NCBI RefSeq assembly: GCF_002101785.1
Contig: NZ_LQPJ01000066.1
Location: forward strand, 1 to 49,631
Direction of reading: 5' to 3'
Length of the DNA stretch: 49,631 nucleotides
Origin: Mycobacterium palustre
GTDB taxonomy: Bacteria > Actinomycetota > Actinomycetes > Mycobacteriales > Mycobacteriaceae
Program-made: the position numbers and the translations under genes
Notes under the pieces: generated by a model
The model's input: the letters and a program-made list of their open reading frames with translations, nothing else
Databases searched by the model: none
Told to the model about the DNA's origin: nothing
In this document: in pieces, positions 42,214 through 49,631 of the stretch
Numbering within the stretch: position 1 is the first letter of the stretch
Layout of the letters: each line of letters starts with the position of its first letter

Positions 42214-43028
42214 CTATTCCCTCCGGTCCCCTGAGTGGCCGCCAATGGTATGCACCGTGACATCAGCCCGGGCGGGCCCGCGGGGATGCTCTAAGCGAAT
42301 CCATCGAATCCGCCGTCAAACCCGCGCCCGGGTGCCCGCTAATTCAAAAACAACGGGCCCGGATCGCCCCGGCTGGAAATGTGTGAGGGACGGCCGTCCC
42401 CCTCATTCAGGCGTCGTTGCCGAACGTAGCGATCATCGCCAACAAAGGGTATTCAGAATCCGTTCGTGGTGTGTAACGCGAACGTAAATAATTATTGTCA
42501 CCCCGCCGTTACACGTCGTGAAAGGGGTGCGACTAGCTAATTCACTACTTTCCTGAAACCTGTGCCCAGGATATTATAAGTTTGCTTTCAGCAATCCGCC
42601 AGGAATGGTTTGTATGTTCTGCATATAATGAGCCGGGCGTCATTGCGATATCGCGCTGGACGTCCGGCCGACGATGGGTAATTCACTGCGTCGATTTTTG
42701 ACTTATCGCCCTGTTAGACGAATGACGAGTGGTTTAGGTTCCACGCGGATCTAATTGTTGCGGCATCGAGTGGTAATTATGTGGGCAGAGAACGCTGAGA
42801 GCCGATCCGCATTCGGCCCGCGTGCCAATGTTGGTGCCGCCATTGTTGCGCAATCCGGTGCGGCGCCGCGGGCCGACGACGCGATCTGCGCGCGCCCGGG
42901 CATCACCGAATGGACAACTTCTCGTCATGCGCTGCTCCCCTGAACTTCGCATAGGTTAGGCAGGCGTCGCTGCGCCGACGCTGATTGGCAGCTAACAAAT
43001 CGCTGTGAGTCGCGGCGCGGCCCGCCCG
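42214..43028. other. 815-bp gap inside the PE/PPE cluster, AT-rich core
   Basis: No credible gene. Positions about 42470-42780 are much more AT-rich than the flanks. On the minus strand a perfect TATAAT lies at 42573-42578, and next to it is the palindrome TTGCT-TTC-AGCAA (42582-42594). These could form a promoter and operator for PPE32-PPE33. A short hairpin GCGTCG/CGACGC (42964-42981) lies just after the PPE31 stop. A small plus-strand frame (42755-42943) has no support. Confidence 0.5.
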
Positions 43029-44240
43029 CTATCCGGCGGCGGGCGGGCGCGCCACGAACGTCGGGCGGAAACCGTACTGGGGTACGGCGCGCCCGTAGGG
43101 CTGTCCGCCGGTGGCGCCCAGAGGCATCGGGGGCATGCCGGCCGCCACGGCTGGGGGCGGCATCATCGGGGTCCCGCCCAGCGCGGACGCCAGCGGACCG
43201 GCCACCGGCGCGGGCGCGGTCCAGCTGGGCGGAACCGACAACGCGCCGATCACCGGCGCGTGCCCGAGGCTGGCCGCCACCGAGCCGCCCACGCCCCCGC
43301 CGACGGGCCCGGCGAGGGCCTCGCCGGCGACCTGCCCGACCGCATCCCCGGCGGCCGCCGCCGCGTCTCCGGCCTCCTGGCCGAGCAGCCCCAGGAAGGG
43401 GGCGATGGTGTTGCTGGGCATGTAGAACCCGGAGGAGAAGACGGTGTTCCAGACATTGGCGTTGAGCAGCTGGCCCAGGGCGGTGTCGGATCCGCTGGCC
43501 ATGTTGAGCAGGCCGTTGAGCCCGGTGGTGTCGGCCGCCGACCCGGCGGCAAGGGGGTTCCAGCCGCCGGACAGCGGGGCGGCCAGTTGCTGCACGGCGG
43601 TGGGCAGCGCCGAGATCAGTTGGGTCAGCATGGATTGCTGGGTGCCGGCGGGGGTGGCCGCGGCCTGGGCGACCGCCGCGGATTGGGCGGCGAGCCCGGT
43701 GGGGGTGGTGGCCTGTCGCGGACCGGTGAACGGGCTGAGCCGGGTGGCGCTGGCGGTGGCGGCGGCGTAGCCGTACATGGCTGCGACGTCCTGGGCCCAC
43801 ATCTCGGCGTAGTGGGCTTCGGTGGCCGCGATCGCCGCGGTGTTTTGCCCCAGGATGTTGGTGGCGATCAGCGCCATCAGCTGGGCGCGGTTGGCCGCGA
43901 TCACCGCCGGCGGCACCGTGGCGGCGAAGGCGGCCTCGTAGGCCGCCGCGGCGGCCTGGGCCTGCGTGGCGCTCTGGGCCGCCTGCTCGGCGGCCCCGCC
44001 CAGCCACGCCACGTACGGCGCGGCCGCGGCGGCCATCGCCGCCGAGGCCGGACCGTGCCATTGTTCACCGGTCAGGGCGGTCAGCACCGAGCCGTACGAC
44101 AAAGCGGCGGAACGCAATTCGGCGGCCAGCCCATGCCAGGCCGACGCCGCGGCCAGCATCGGCCCGGACCCCGCCCCCGAGTACATCCGACCGGAATTCA
44201 CCTCGGGTGGAAGCATCGCGAAGTCCAGTGTGAAGGTCAT
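43029..44240 (-). CDS. PPE-SVP family protein (PPE31-like)
   Basis: 403 residues. PPE domain (about 1-178: [38 protein letters not shown]...[13 protein letters not shown]...[13 protein letters not shown]) and SVP motif [17 protein letters not shown] at about 330, then a Pro/Gly-rich end. It lies 16 bp after the PE gene, the usual PE-PPE operon. H37Rv PE20/PPE31 has been reported to act in Mg2+ and phosphate uptake across the outer membrane, in keeping with the M-box upstream. The ATG at 44240 ([10 protein letters not shown]) is chosen; codons further upstream overlap the PE gene. Confidence 0.92.
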   Translation of the reverse strand: MTFTLDFAMLPPEVNSGRMYSGAGSGPMLAAASAWHGLAAELRSAALSYGSVLTALTGEQWHGPASAAMAAAAAPYVAWLGGAAEQAAQSATQAQAAAAAYEAAFAATVPPAVIAANRAQLMALIATNILGQNTAAIAATEAHYAEMWAQDVAAMYGYAAATASATRLSPFTGPRQATTPTGLAAQSAAVAQAAATPAGTQQSMLTQLISALPTAVQQLAAPLSGGWNPLAAGSAADTTGLNGLLNMASGSDTALGQLLNANVWNTVFSSGFYMPSNTIAPFLGLLGQEAGDAAAAAGDAVGQVAGEALAGPVGGGVGGSVAASLGHAPVIGALSVPPSWTAPAPVAGPLASALGGTPMMPPPAVAAGMPPMPLGATGGQPYGRAVPQYGFRPTFVARPPAAG

Positions 44241-44256
44241 CGTTTTCGCCTCCCCC

Positions 44257-44556
44257 CTAGCTTGTCGCGACCGCGTTGGCCGCTTCGGTGGCCGCATACG
44301 AGCCGGCACTCGCGCCCAGCGACGCGGTCAACAGCTCGTGCACAGCCATCGCCTGGGCGGCCGCGGCCTGGTACAGGGCAGCGTGGGCGCTGAATTGCGT
44401 TGCGGCCAAAGCCGATACGACGTCGGCTGCGGCCGGGGGCAGCGCGGTCGTGGCGGCGGCGGCGGCCGCATTCTCCGCGGCCAGCGCCGACCCGAAACCG
44501 TTCAGCTCACCGGCGGCGGCGGCGAGCTCCTCGGGACGCGTGATGACAAAGGACAT
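44257..44556 (-). CDS. PE-family protein (PE20-like)
   Basis: 99 residues, a bare PE domain: [29 protein letters not shown]...[43 protein letters not shown]. It should pair as a helical hairpin with the PPE31-like product and be exported by ESX-5. The YAATE segment fits the YxxxD/E secretion signal. The ATG at 44556 follows AGGAGAACTCCG. Its leader holds a 25-codon ORF and an M-box, so it is probably induced when Mg2+ is low. Confidence 0.92.
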   Translation of the reverse strand: MSFVITRPEELAAAAGELNGFGSALAAENAAAAAATTALPPAAADVVSALAATQFSAHAALYQAAAAQAMAVHELLTASLGASAGSYAATEAANAVATS

Positions 44557-44667
44557 CGGAGTTCTCCTCACGGAAAAGGGCGATCGCACCCCGGCGGGGG
44601 CCACATTTCCGCGCGCCGCCGCGACGAACCCGCCGGCGCGCGGGCGGGGTCCGTCGGGATAGGCGAT

Positions 44668-44745
44668 TCAGAGTAAGGGCACAGGGCCGGGGCCGGATCG
44701 CAACGAAATGGTCGATCTGGAATACGGACTATCGCCGGGACTCAT
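44668..44745 (-). CDS. 25-codon leader ORF between M-box and PE20
   Basis: An ATG at 44745, with GAGGAGGTGAG upstream, opens 25 codons that begin MSPGDSPYS, end RSGPGPVPLL and stop at TGA 111 nt before PE20. The ribosome-binding site is the best in the region. Pro codons are concentrated at the end. Pro-rich leader peptides control Mg2+ transporters elsewhere (mgtL of Salmonella), so a similar coupling is possible. Translation not shown. Confidence 0.5.
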   Translation of the reverse strand: MSPGDSPYSRSTISLRSGPGPVPLL

Positions 44746-44850
44746 TTCGCTCTCACCTCCTCACGGCCTGGGCACACGTGGATGCCTTTCGACTGCCTTT
44801 GCGTCACACACGGGGAGGAGCGTCCGGACCCACGGCCCGGGCGCAACACC

Positions 44851-45014
44851 CCTCTCGTCAGAGCTTCGGCACCGCACGGCGTATCCGGCCGACGCAACGG
44901 CCGGAAGCCACTTGGGCTCAACCCTTAAGCCGGGAAGAGCTGTCCTGACCCTGGGCGTCTTTCGACGTTCGAGGTCAGTGGCCTGTATCCGTAGGGAAGC
45001 CTCACCTAGCGAGG
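44851..45014 (-). promoter_or_regulatory. M-box (ykoK) Mg2+ riboswitch
   Basis: On the minus strand the segment starts with CTAGGTGAGGCTTCCCTA, then CGGATACAGGCCACTGACC, AAAGACGCCCAGGGTCA, and near the 3' end GCCGTGCGGTGCCGAAGCTCT. These are the conserved blocks of the M-box in the right order. P1 can form between CCTCG at the 5' end and CGAGAGG at 44850-44856. Length about 164 nt. In M. tuberculosis an M-box precedes the PE20 operon. Mg2+ binding should lower expression of the downstream genes. No U-tract terminator is seen after it, so control may be Rho-dependent or translational. Confidence 0.88.
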
Positions 45015-45525
45015 TGCATGCAGAGGCAATGGTGGCACTCGGGAAGCGGGCGAGTCAACCCAGCTGCCACGCGGTTGCAACAATTTGCGGGGCCGCGCCG
45101 TCATTCGGCGGCGGGCCGGCGGGGCATCACCGTGGGCCGCAAGCCGGCGGGGCCCGTGGCCGAACCCCCACCCCGTCGCGGCGGCGGTTATGGTGGTTTC
45201 GTGCGCGGCGCGGCCGCCGGTGACCCGCGAATCTACTTGTGGCACAGTAGAACTCATTGGACTTGTCCTCGACAATGGATAACCCGATCCAGCCGCGGGG
45301 CCGAAGCGGCGTCGCGACCGGATCGGAAAAGATGCCGTCATGGCGTTCGCAGGAGAACCGGGCTCGGCGATGAGCATTCAGCGCCATGGGTCGCGCCGGT
45401 GCCCGCGCCCGGCAACTCGACGAGTCTTCGCCGCGCAATCGAGAGAGACTTCATAGAAATCCCACACACCCGGCGGCGCCGACGGCTGCGAACGGGTTAG
45501 CCGGCGGGTTCCGCGCCGATGCGGA
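45015..45525. other. Intergenic between eccA5 and the M-box
   Basis: No gene with credible composition. It should contain the promoter of the M-box transcript. A dyad TTGTC-CTC-GACAA lies at 45263-45275. In H37Rv about seven genes (lppT, PPE28-30, PE_PGRS32, Rv1804c, Rv1805c) occupy this junction; here they are gone. Confidence 0.5.
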
Positions 45526-47358
45526 CTACGACGACTTCTTCTCGGCCACGGCCGCGCTCAGGCCCTCGAGCAGGTCCTCGCTGGTCAGCTCCTTGAACCG
45601 CAGCAGCTGGGCCTCGCTGAACTCGGTGAGGTCGCTGGACAGCACCGCGTCGAGGTCCTCGTCGTCCAGCCGGAAGCTCCGGTGGTCGCGGGCCTTCTCC
45701 ACCACGTTGCGCACGAAGCCGGCGTTGCCGAGCGTATCGATGCCGCGGATCAGGTCGCCGTCTTCGGAGTAGCTCTCGTCGAGGTAGAACCTCGTGTACG
45801 ACGGCAACAGCGCGTCGGCCGCCTCGTCAGTGATGACGTCCTCGTTCTCCCGCCCCATCAGTTTGGTCAGCGCGACCAGCTCTTCGGGGGTGTAGCTGAA
45901 GAACTCGATCACGGTCGAAAAGCGCCGCCGCAGACCCTGATTCACCTCGAGCATCTTGTCCATGGCCTTGGCGTAGCCGGCGCCGAAGACCACCAGCTCG
46001 TCACGGTGGTTCTCCATGTAGAGCAGCAGCGTGTTGATGATCGCGTTGCCGTAGGGGTCGCCCTGCGAGTAGCCCGTCTCGTGCAAAGTGTGCATCTCGT
46101 CGAAGAACACGGCCCCGCCCAACGCTCCCTCGAGCATCTCCTCGGTGTTCTTCTCGGCGTCGGCCATGTAGCGGCCCAGCAGCTTGGTGCGGCTCGTCTC
46201 CACGACCAGCGGCTTGCGCAGCACCGTGAGGCCGCACAGCTGTTTGGTGAAGGCGCGGGCCACCGAGGTCTTGCCGGTGCCGGGCGGTCCGAGCAGCAGC
46301 GTGTGCCGCGACGTCACCGGGACCGGAAGGCCCATCTTGGCGCGGGCCAGGTTGACCTTGGTGGTCGACTTGATGAGCTTGATTTCCCGCTTGGCCCGTT
46401 CCATGCCGAGCATCGCGTTGAGCTCGGCGTCGCCCTCGGCCAGATACTTGGCGGCCTCTTGGGCGTGGCGGGCCGCCTCGGTCTCGGCGCGGGTCGGCGC
46501 GCTGTCCGGGTCCCAGGGGTCGGTGCGGGCCTCGATCGTTTCCGGGTCGGTCAGCACCAGCCGGTAGTTGGGGTTGTCCAACGCCTCGCGGGCCGGGGTG
46601 AACTTGGGATCCCGGGAGTAGACCCGCCGCAACAGCTCGACGGCCTCCTCCTCGCGGCCGACGTGCCGCAGGCACATGCCCTGGGTGTACAGCGCGATGT
46701 TGGCCGCGCCCGGCACCCGGTCACCCTCGACGGCGGCCTCGCCGCGCCGGAAGGCCTCTTCGAACACGCCCAGCGACGCCAGGGCGGTGGTGGCCATCGC
46801 CGCGCCGGCCGCCTTCAGCTCCGGCTGCCGCCACGTTTTGCCCTCGGGGAATTGGACCAGCACGTCGGGCCAGCGTCCGGTGCGGAAGTACAGCACGCCC
46901 CGCACGTAGTTGACCACTTCCTCGTCGAAGGGATGGCGGGGTTCGACGCCGTCGAGCAGCTTCGCCGCCTCCTCGTAGCGTTTCGCCTCGGCGAGCACCA
47001 CGGCGTAGGCGCAGGCCAGCGTCTCCACGCTGGTGATCGCCAGCCGCAAAAACAGCCCGTCGGAGACCTCGGGACGGAACTGCAGGTCCGTGACGCCGAG
47101 CCGGCGGGTCTCCCAACCGAACGTCCTGACCGACGCCCACGCGCCGGCGAGCACGTCGAGGCCCTGCTCCCCCGCCAGTACCCGCGCGAGCCACGCGTCG
47201 CACATCCCCGGGTCCAGGGCCGTCGCCGTGTTGAACATCTGCGCCGCGACCTGCGGGTTGTGGCTGGGCTGTAGTCCGTTGACCGAGATGCCCGACGCCA
47301 ATAAACCGGCGACCAGGGCGTTACGGGCGTCTTCGGCGGTTGATTGCGGGCGCGTCAT
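45526..47358 (-). CDS. eccA5: ESX-5 AAA+ ATPase EccA5
   Basis: 610 residues, the same length as in H37Rv. An N-terminal TPR-like helical domain (about 1-280) and a C-terminal AAA+ domain: Walker [18 protein letters not shown], Walker [15 protein letters not shown], arginine-containing [11 protein letters not shown]. It is a cytosolic ESX component that interacts with PE/PPE substrates or their chaperones. The ATG at 47358 overlaps the eccE5 stop by 4 bp. The frame is open further upstream but only as a shadow of eccE5. It is the last gene of the ESX-5 core before the PE/PPE cluster. Confidence 0.96.
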   Translation of the reverse strand: MTRPQSTAEDARNALVAGLLASGISVNGLQPSHNPQVAAQMFNTATALDPGMCDAWLARVLAGEQGLDVLAGAWASVRTFGWETRRLGVTDLQFRPEVSDGLFLRLAITSVETLACAYAVVLAEAKRYEEAAKLLDGVEPRHPFDEEVVNYVRGVLYFRTGRWPDVLVQFPEGKTWRQPELKAAGAAMATTALASLGVFEEAFRRGEAAVEGDRVPGAANIALYTQGMCLRHVGREEEAVELLRRVYSRDPKFTPAREALDNPNYRLVLTDPETIEARTDPWDPDSAPTRAETEAARHAQEAAKYLAEGDAELNAMLGMERAKREIKLIKSTTKVNLARAKMGLPVPVTSRHTLLLGPPGTGKTSVARAFTKQLCGLTVLRKPLVVETSRTKLLGRYMADAEKNTEEMLEGALGGAVFFDEMHTLHETGYSQGDPYGNAIINTLLLYMENHRDELVVFGAGYAKAMDKMLEVNQGLRRRFSTVIEFFSYTPEELVALTKLMGRENEDVITDEAADALLPSYTRFYLDESYSEDGDLIRGIDTLGNAGFVRNVVEKARDHRSFRLDDEDLDAVLSSDLTEFSEAQLLRFKELTSEDLLEGLSAAVAEKKSS

Positions 47359-48551
47359 TGCGCTACGGGCACGCTCGCAGAGCTTTCCCGCACCTGGCCG
47401 ACCGACAGCACCAGGTCGTCGTCGTCGCGCAGCTCTCGGCTGGGCACGGCCAGGATCGCGTGGGCGGCCGGGGCGGGCAAGCTGGCGCGCACCGCGGCCA
47501 GTTGGCGGCCGGTGAGCCGGTTGAGCCCCGACGACACGGCCCGGGGCAGGCGCTTTTCGCTGTGGTAGCGCACCCACGCCGCCAGCTGGGGTCGGCCACC
47601 GCTGGTGACGAGCCGGATCGTGACCACTGCGGCGCCGACGTCGGGCGTCAGCAGCTCTTCGAGGGTCTCCGTGGTGATGTCCGACGGCGTCAGCCAGAAG
47701 CTGGTGGCGAACCCGTTGAAGTGCTTGAGGTGGCGCCATCCGGGGCGGCTCCACGTCGGTTCCAGGTCGGCCAGCACGGCGCTGTCGACCTCGGCGAGCT
47801 CGTCGGCGCCCAACGGCCGGGCCGCGCAGCTCTGCCCGTCGAGGTCCTGGGCGAGCCGCTCGGTGGCGGCCACCAACGTCGACGCCAGCGAGTCCCGGGC
47901 CGCCACCGCGGCGACGTTGCGTTGCGGGTTCATCCGCAGCACCAGCCAGGTGCGGCGGAGGTAGGAGGCGGGTTGGTCGCTGACCACGCCCCACTCCTCG
48001 GGCCCCCAGTCGTCCAGCTTCGACTTCTCGGCGGCGTTACCCCCGCGGCGCACCTTCAAGGTGACGACGTCGATGCCGTCGAGGTGAATGTCGAACTGGC
48101 GCAGGCCTTCCGCGACCGCGTGCAGCGACAGGGTGGCCGACGTCGTGCGGTGGCGGTGACGACCGGGCGCCTCCTCCTCGCCGCCGTCCACGGCGATCAC
48201 CGAGACCAGGTGGCCCTCGTACTGGCGCACGCCCACCTTGTCGCGGCCGAAGCGCCGCTGGTGGTCGATCGCCGGGGTGCAGCCGGCGGTCAGCGCGGTG
48301 CCCGGGTCGGCGGACCAATCCCACAGCCAGGTGGCCAGACCCGAGGTCACGGTGAGGCCGTGGTGGGTCACCAGCGACAGCAGGGTGATCACCGCCGCGA
48401 GGCCGACACCCACCCAGAACGCGATGCGGTGGTCACCCTGCCAGGATTCCGGGCAGTGGCTGGCCACCAGCAATATCACGATGTCGATCAGGAAAACCGC
48501 GGTGACGCGGCCCCACGACAATGACAATCCAAAACTGCGCTGAGCCTTCAT
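47355..48551 (-). CDS. eccE5: ESX-5 membrane component EccE5
   Basis: 398 residues. Two N-terminal transmembrane helices (about 14-32 and 45-66), then a large extra-membrane domain (about 80-395) with the EccE family segment [25 protein letters not shown]. EccE sits at the periphery of the ESX membrane complex with EccB, EccC and EccD and stabilises it. It lies 20 bp after mycP5 and overlaps eccA5, so the three genes are one operon. H37Rv EccE5 is 406 aa; the difference is small and spread out. Confidence 0.95.
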   Translation of the reverse strand: MKAQRSFGLSLSWGRVTAVFLIDIVILLVASHCPESWQGDHRIAFWVGVGLAAVITLLSLVTHHGLTVTSGLATWLWDWSADPGTALTAGCTPAIDHQRRFGRDKVGVRQYEGHLVSVIAVDGGEEEAPGRHRHRTTSATLSLHAVAEGLRQFDIHLDGIDVVTLKVRRGGNAAEKSKLDDWGPEEWGVVSDQPASYLRRTWLVLRMNPQRNVAAVAARDSLASTLVAATERLAQDLDGQSCAARPLGADELAEVDSAVLADLEPTWSRPGWRHLKHFNGFATSFWLTPSDITTETLEELLTPDVGAAVVTIRLVTSGGRPQLAAWVRYHSEKRLPRAVSSGLNRLTGRQLAAVRASLPAPAAHAILAVPSRELRDDDDLVLSVGQVRESSASVPVAQ

Positions 48552-48571
48552 GTGCTATTGCTGCTCCGACC

Positions 48572-49631
48572 TCATTGCTGCTTACGTGTTCGCTTCATGA
48601 ACATCGCAATACCGAACACGGCGCCGCCGATCAGTAAAGCTCCGGTCAATCCACCGGCCGCCACCCATATTGGCACCATATCGCGGTGCGGGGCCGGTTT
48701 AGGCAGGTTCAGCGGCGCCGACAGCTGCTGCGGCGGCTTTGCTGGACCGTCGGGCACGTCCCAGGTGAGGGCTGCCACCGGGTCGATGACGCCGTAGCCC
48801 ACCTGGTTATCGACGCCCCGGGCGGGTGCCCTGGCGGTGCGTTCCAACCGGTTGATGACCTGGTAGGCCGATAGCTGCGGGTATTTGGCACGCACCAACG
48901 CGGCGACCCCGGAGACGATCGCGGTGGAGAAGCTGGTGCCGGCCGGAACCAGCAGCGAGTTGTCCGGACCGTCGATGGCATTGATGAGGCCGTCGTCGCG
49001 CGGCGACAACCCGACCACGTCGGTCCCCGGGGCGGCGATCCCCACCCACGGGCCGGCGACGCTGGTGGACCCTTGGCCCTGTCCGCCCTGGGTGAGCGGC
49101 CGGCCGTCGGTGTCGACCGCGCCAACCGTCAGGACGTAGTCGCTGAACCATGACGGGGTGACGACGGTGCTGACACCGGCCCAGTCGCGCGGGTCCTTCG
49201 GCTGCATGGGATCGAACGCCGGGTTTTGCTTGCAGTCTTTCTTGCTGGTGTCGCCCGCCGCGGCCACGATGACGACGTTTTTGTCGACCGCCGCGTAGCG
49301 AACGGCCGCGCCGAGCGCGCGCTGGTCGATGATGTTGCGCGCGCTCATGCACGTCACGTCGGAGATGTTGATGACCGTGGCGCCCAGGTTCGCCGCGTGC
49401 ACGATCGCGCGCGCCATCGTCTCGACGTCGTCGATCTTGGCCCGCGTCTGCGGGTCCTCGTCGCCGGTGTAGGCGTCCTTGAGGCCGAAGGCCTGGCTGG
49501 ACTGGCGGATCGAGAGGATGTCGACGTCCGGCGCGACGCCGCTGAACGCGTCGGGGGCCGGCCCCGGCGGGGGTGGCGGCGGCGGTGGCGGTTTGGGCGG
49601 GTCCAGCGGGCGTGGGGCACTCAAGTTGTCG
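48572..49631 (-). CDS. mycP5: ESX-5 mycosin protease MycP5 (N-terminal part outside the window)
   Basis: About 353 C-terminal residues of a subtilisin-like mycosin; the frame is open to the window edge, so the start and the catalytic Asp and His are not seen. The catalytic Ser is in VPAGTSFSTAIVSG. The oxyanion region reads IVAAAGDTSKKDCKQNP, as in H37Rv MycP5. A C-terminal helix (about 25 residues: MVPIWVAAGGLTGALLIGGAVFGIAMF) followed by KRTRKQQ anchors it in the membrane. Nine consecutive prolines lie in the loop near the visible beginning. MycP stabilises the ESX-5 complex. Confidence 0.95.
   Translation of the reverse strand, partial: DNLSAPRPLDPPKPPPPPPPPPGPAPDAFSGVAPDVDILSIRQSSQAFGLKDAYTGDEDPQTRAKIDDVETMARAIVHAANLGATVINISDVTCMSARNIIDQRALGAAVRYAAVDKNVVIVAAAGDTSKKDCKQNPAFDPMQPKDPRDWAGVSTVVTPSWFSDYVLTVGAVDTDGRPLTQGGQGQGSTSVAGPWVGIAAPGTDVVGLSPRDDGLINAIDGPDNSLLVPAGTSFSTAIVSGVAALVRAKYPQLSAYQVINRLERTARAPARGVDNQVGYGVIDPVAALTWDVPDGPAKPPQQLSAPLNLPKPAPHRDMVPIWVAAGGLTGALLIGGAVFGIAMFMKRTRKQQ

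Noticed and set aside
42951..42969. ATAGGTTAGGC resembling an IdeR half-site downstream of the PPE31-like gene
   Set aside because: Only the left half matches; the right half of the palindrome is absent and no gene starts next to it.
44708..45223. A 171-codon plus-strand open frame opposite the M-box and leader ORF
   Set aside because: It runs across a conserved structured RNA on the other strand, has no ribosome-binding site and no recognisable domain.
47359..47994. Long N-terminal extension of the eccA5 frame
   Set aside because: It is a shadow of eccE5; the ATG at 47358 gives the 610-residue family length and a 4-bp overlap.

Overview
The window is GC-rich (roughly 68-70%) actinobacterial DNA. 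Its gene content and order match a slow-growing Mycobacterium, most likely a non-tuberculous species near the M. avium complex. Names and gene order below come from protein recognition and from remembered M. tuberculosis H37Rv order (about Rv1847 down to Rv1796, inverted here); no database was searched. All three PE_PGRS genes that H37Rv carries in this interval are missing, as are lipZ and vapBC13.

Layout. (1) 1-2345: a ureohydrolase of the guanidine hydrolase type behind a guanidine-III riboswitch, a PaaI-type thioesterase, and an IdeR-like iron box. (2) 2346-9424, plus strand: blaI-blaR, gnd1, guaB1 and two overlapping CNNM/CorC-family genes. (3) 9700-14065: glcB (malate synthase G) and a membrane-anchored VWA protein, ended by a large hairpin. 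(4) 14167-16219: an unpaired PE protein and an AT-rich gap. (5) 16220-29781, minus strand: the conserved block ilvG, secA2, pgsA2, DUF881, sbp, DUF881, gcvH, garA, merR, bfn, merR, then gcvB behind a tandem glycine riboswitch. (6) 29853-39422: a BacA-like ABC transporter, a VOC/flavoprotein pair joined by a three-copy MIRU, a TetR/deazaflavin-reductase pair with twin operators, a secreted serine protease, a sterol-desaturase gene with a probable homopolymer frameshift, a pyridine-nucleotide oxidoreductase, mgtC and a DUF732 protein. (7) 39446-49631: PPE33-, PPE32- and PPE31-like genes and PE20, behind an M-box Mg2+ riboswitch and a 25-codon leader ORF, then the end of ESX-5 (eccA5, eccE5, 3' part of mycP5).

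The genes work together in several ways. Guanidine sensing is paired with a probable Ni-dependent guanidine hydrolase, at the place where H37Rv has its urease genes. Glycine sensing is paired with glycine decarboxylase, next to gcvH and the metabolic regulator GarA. Low-Mg2+ sensing is paired with PE20/PPE31-33 and, in the same orientation, mgtC; their products would be exported by the adjacent ESX-5 system. At least three metabolite- or ion-sensing RNAs lie in under 50 kb.

No tRNA, rRNA, CRISPR array, insertion sequence or prophage was seen.
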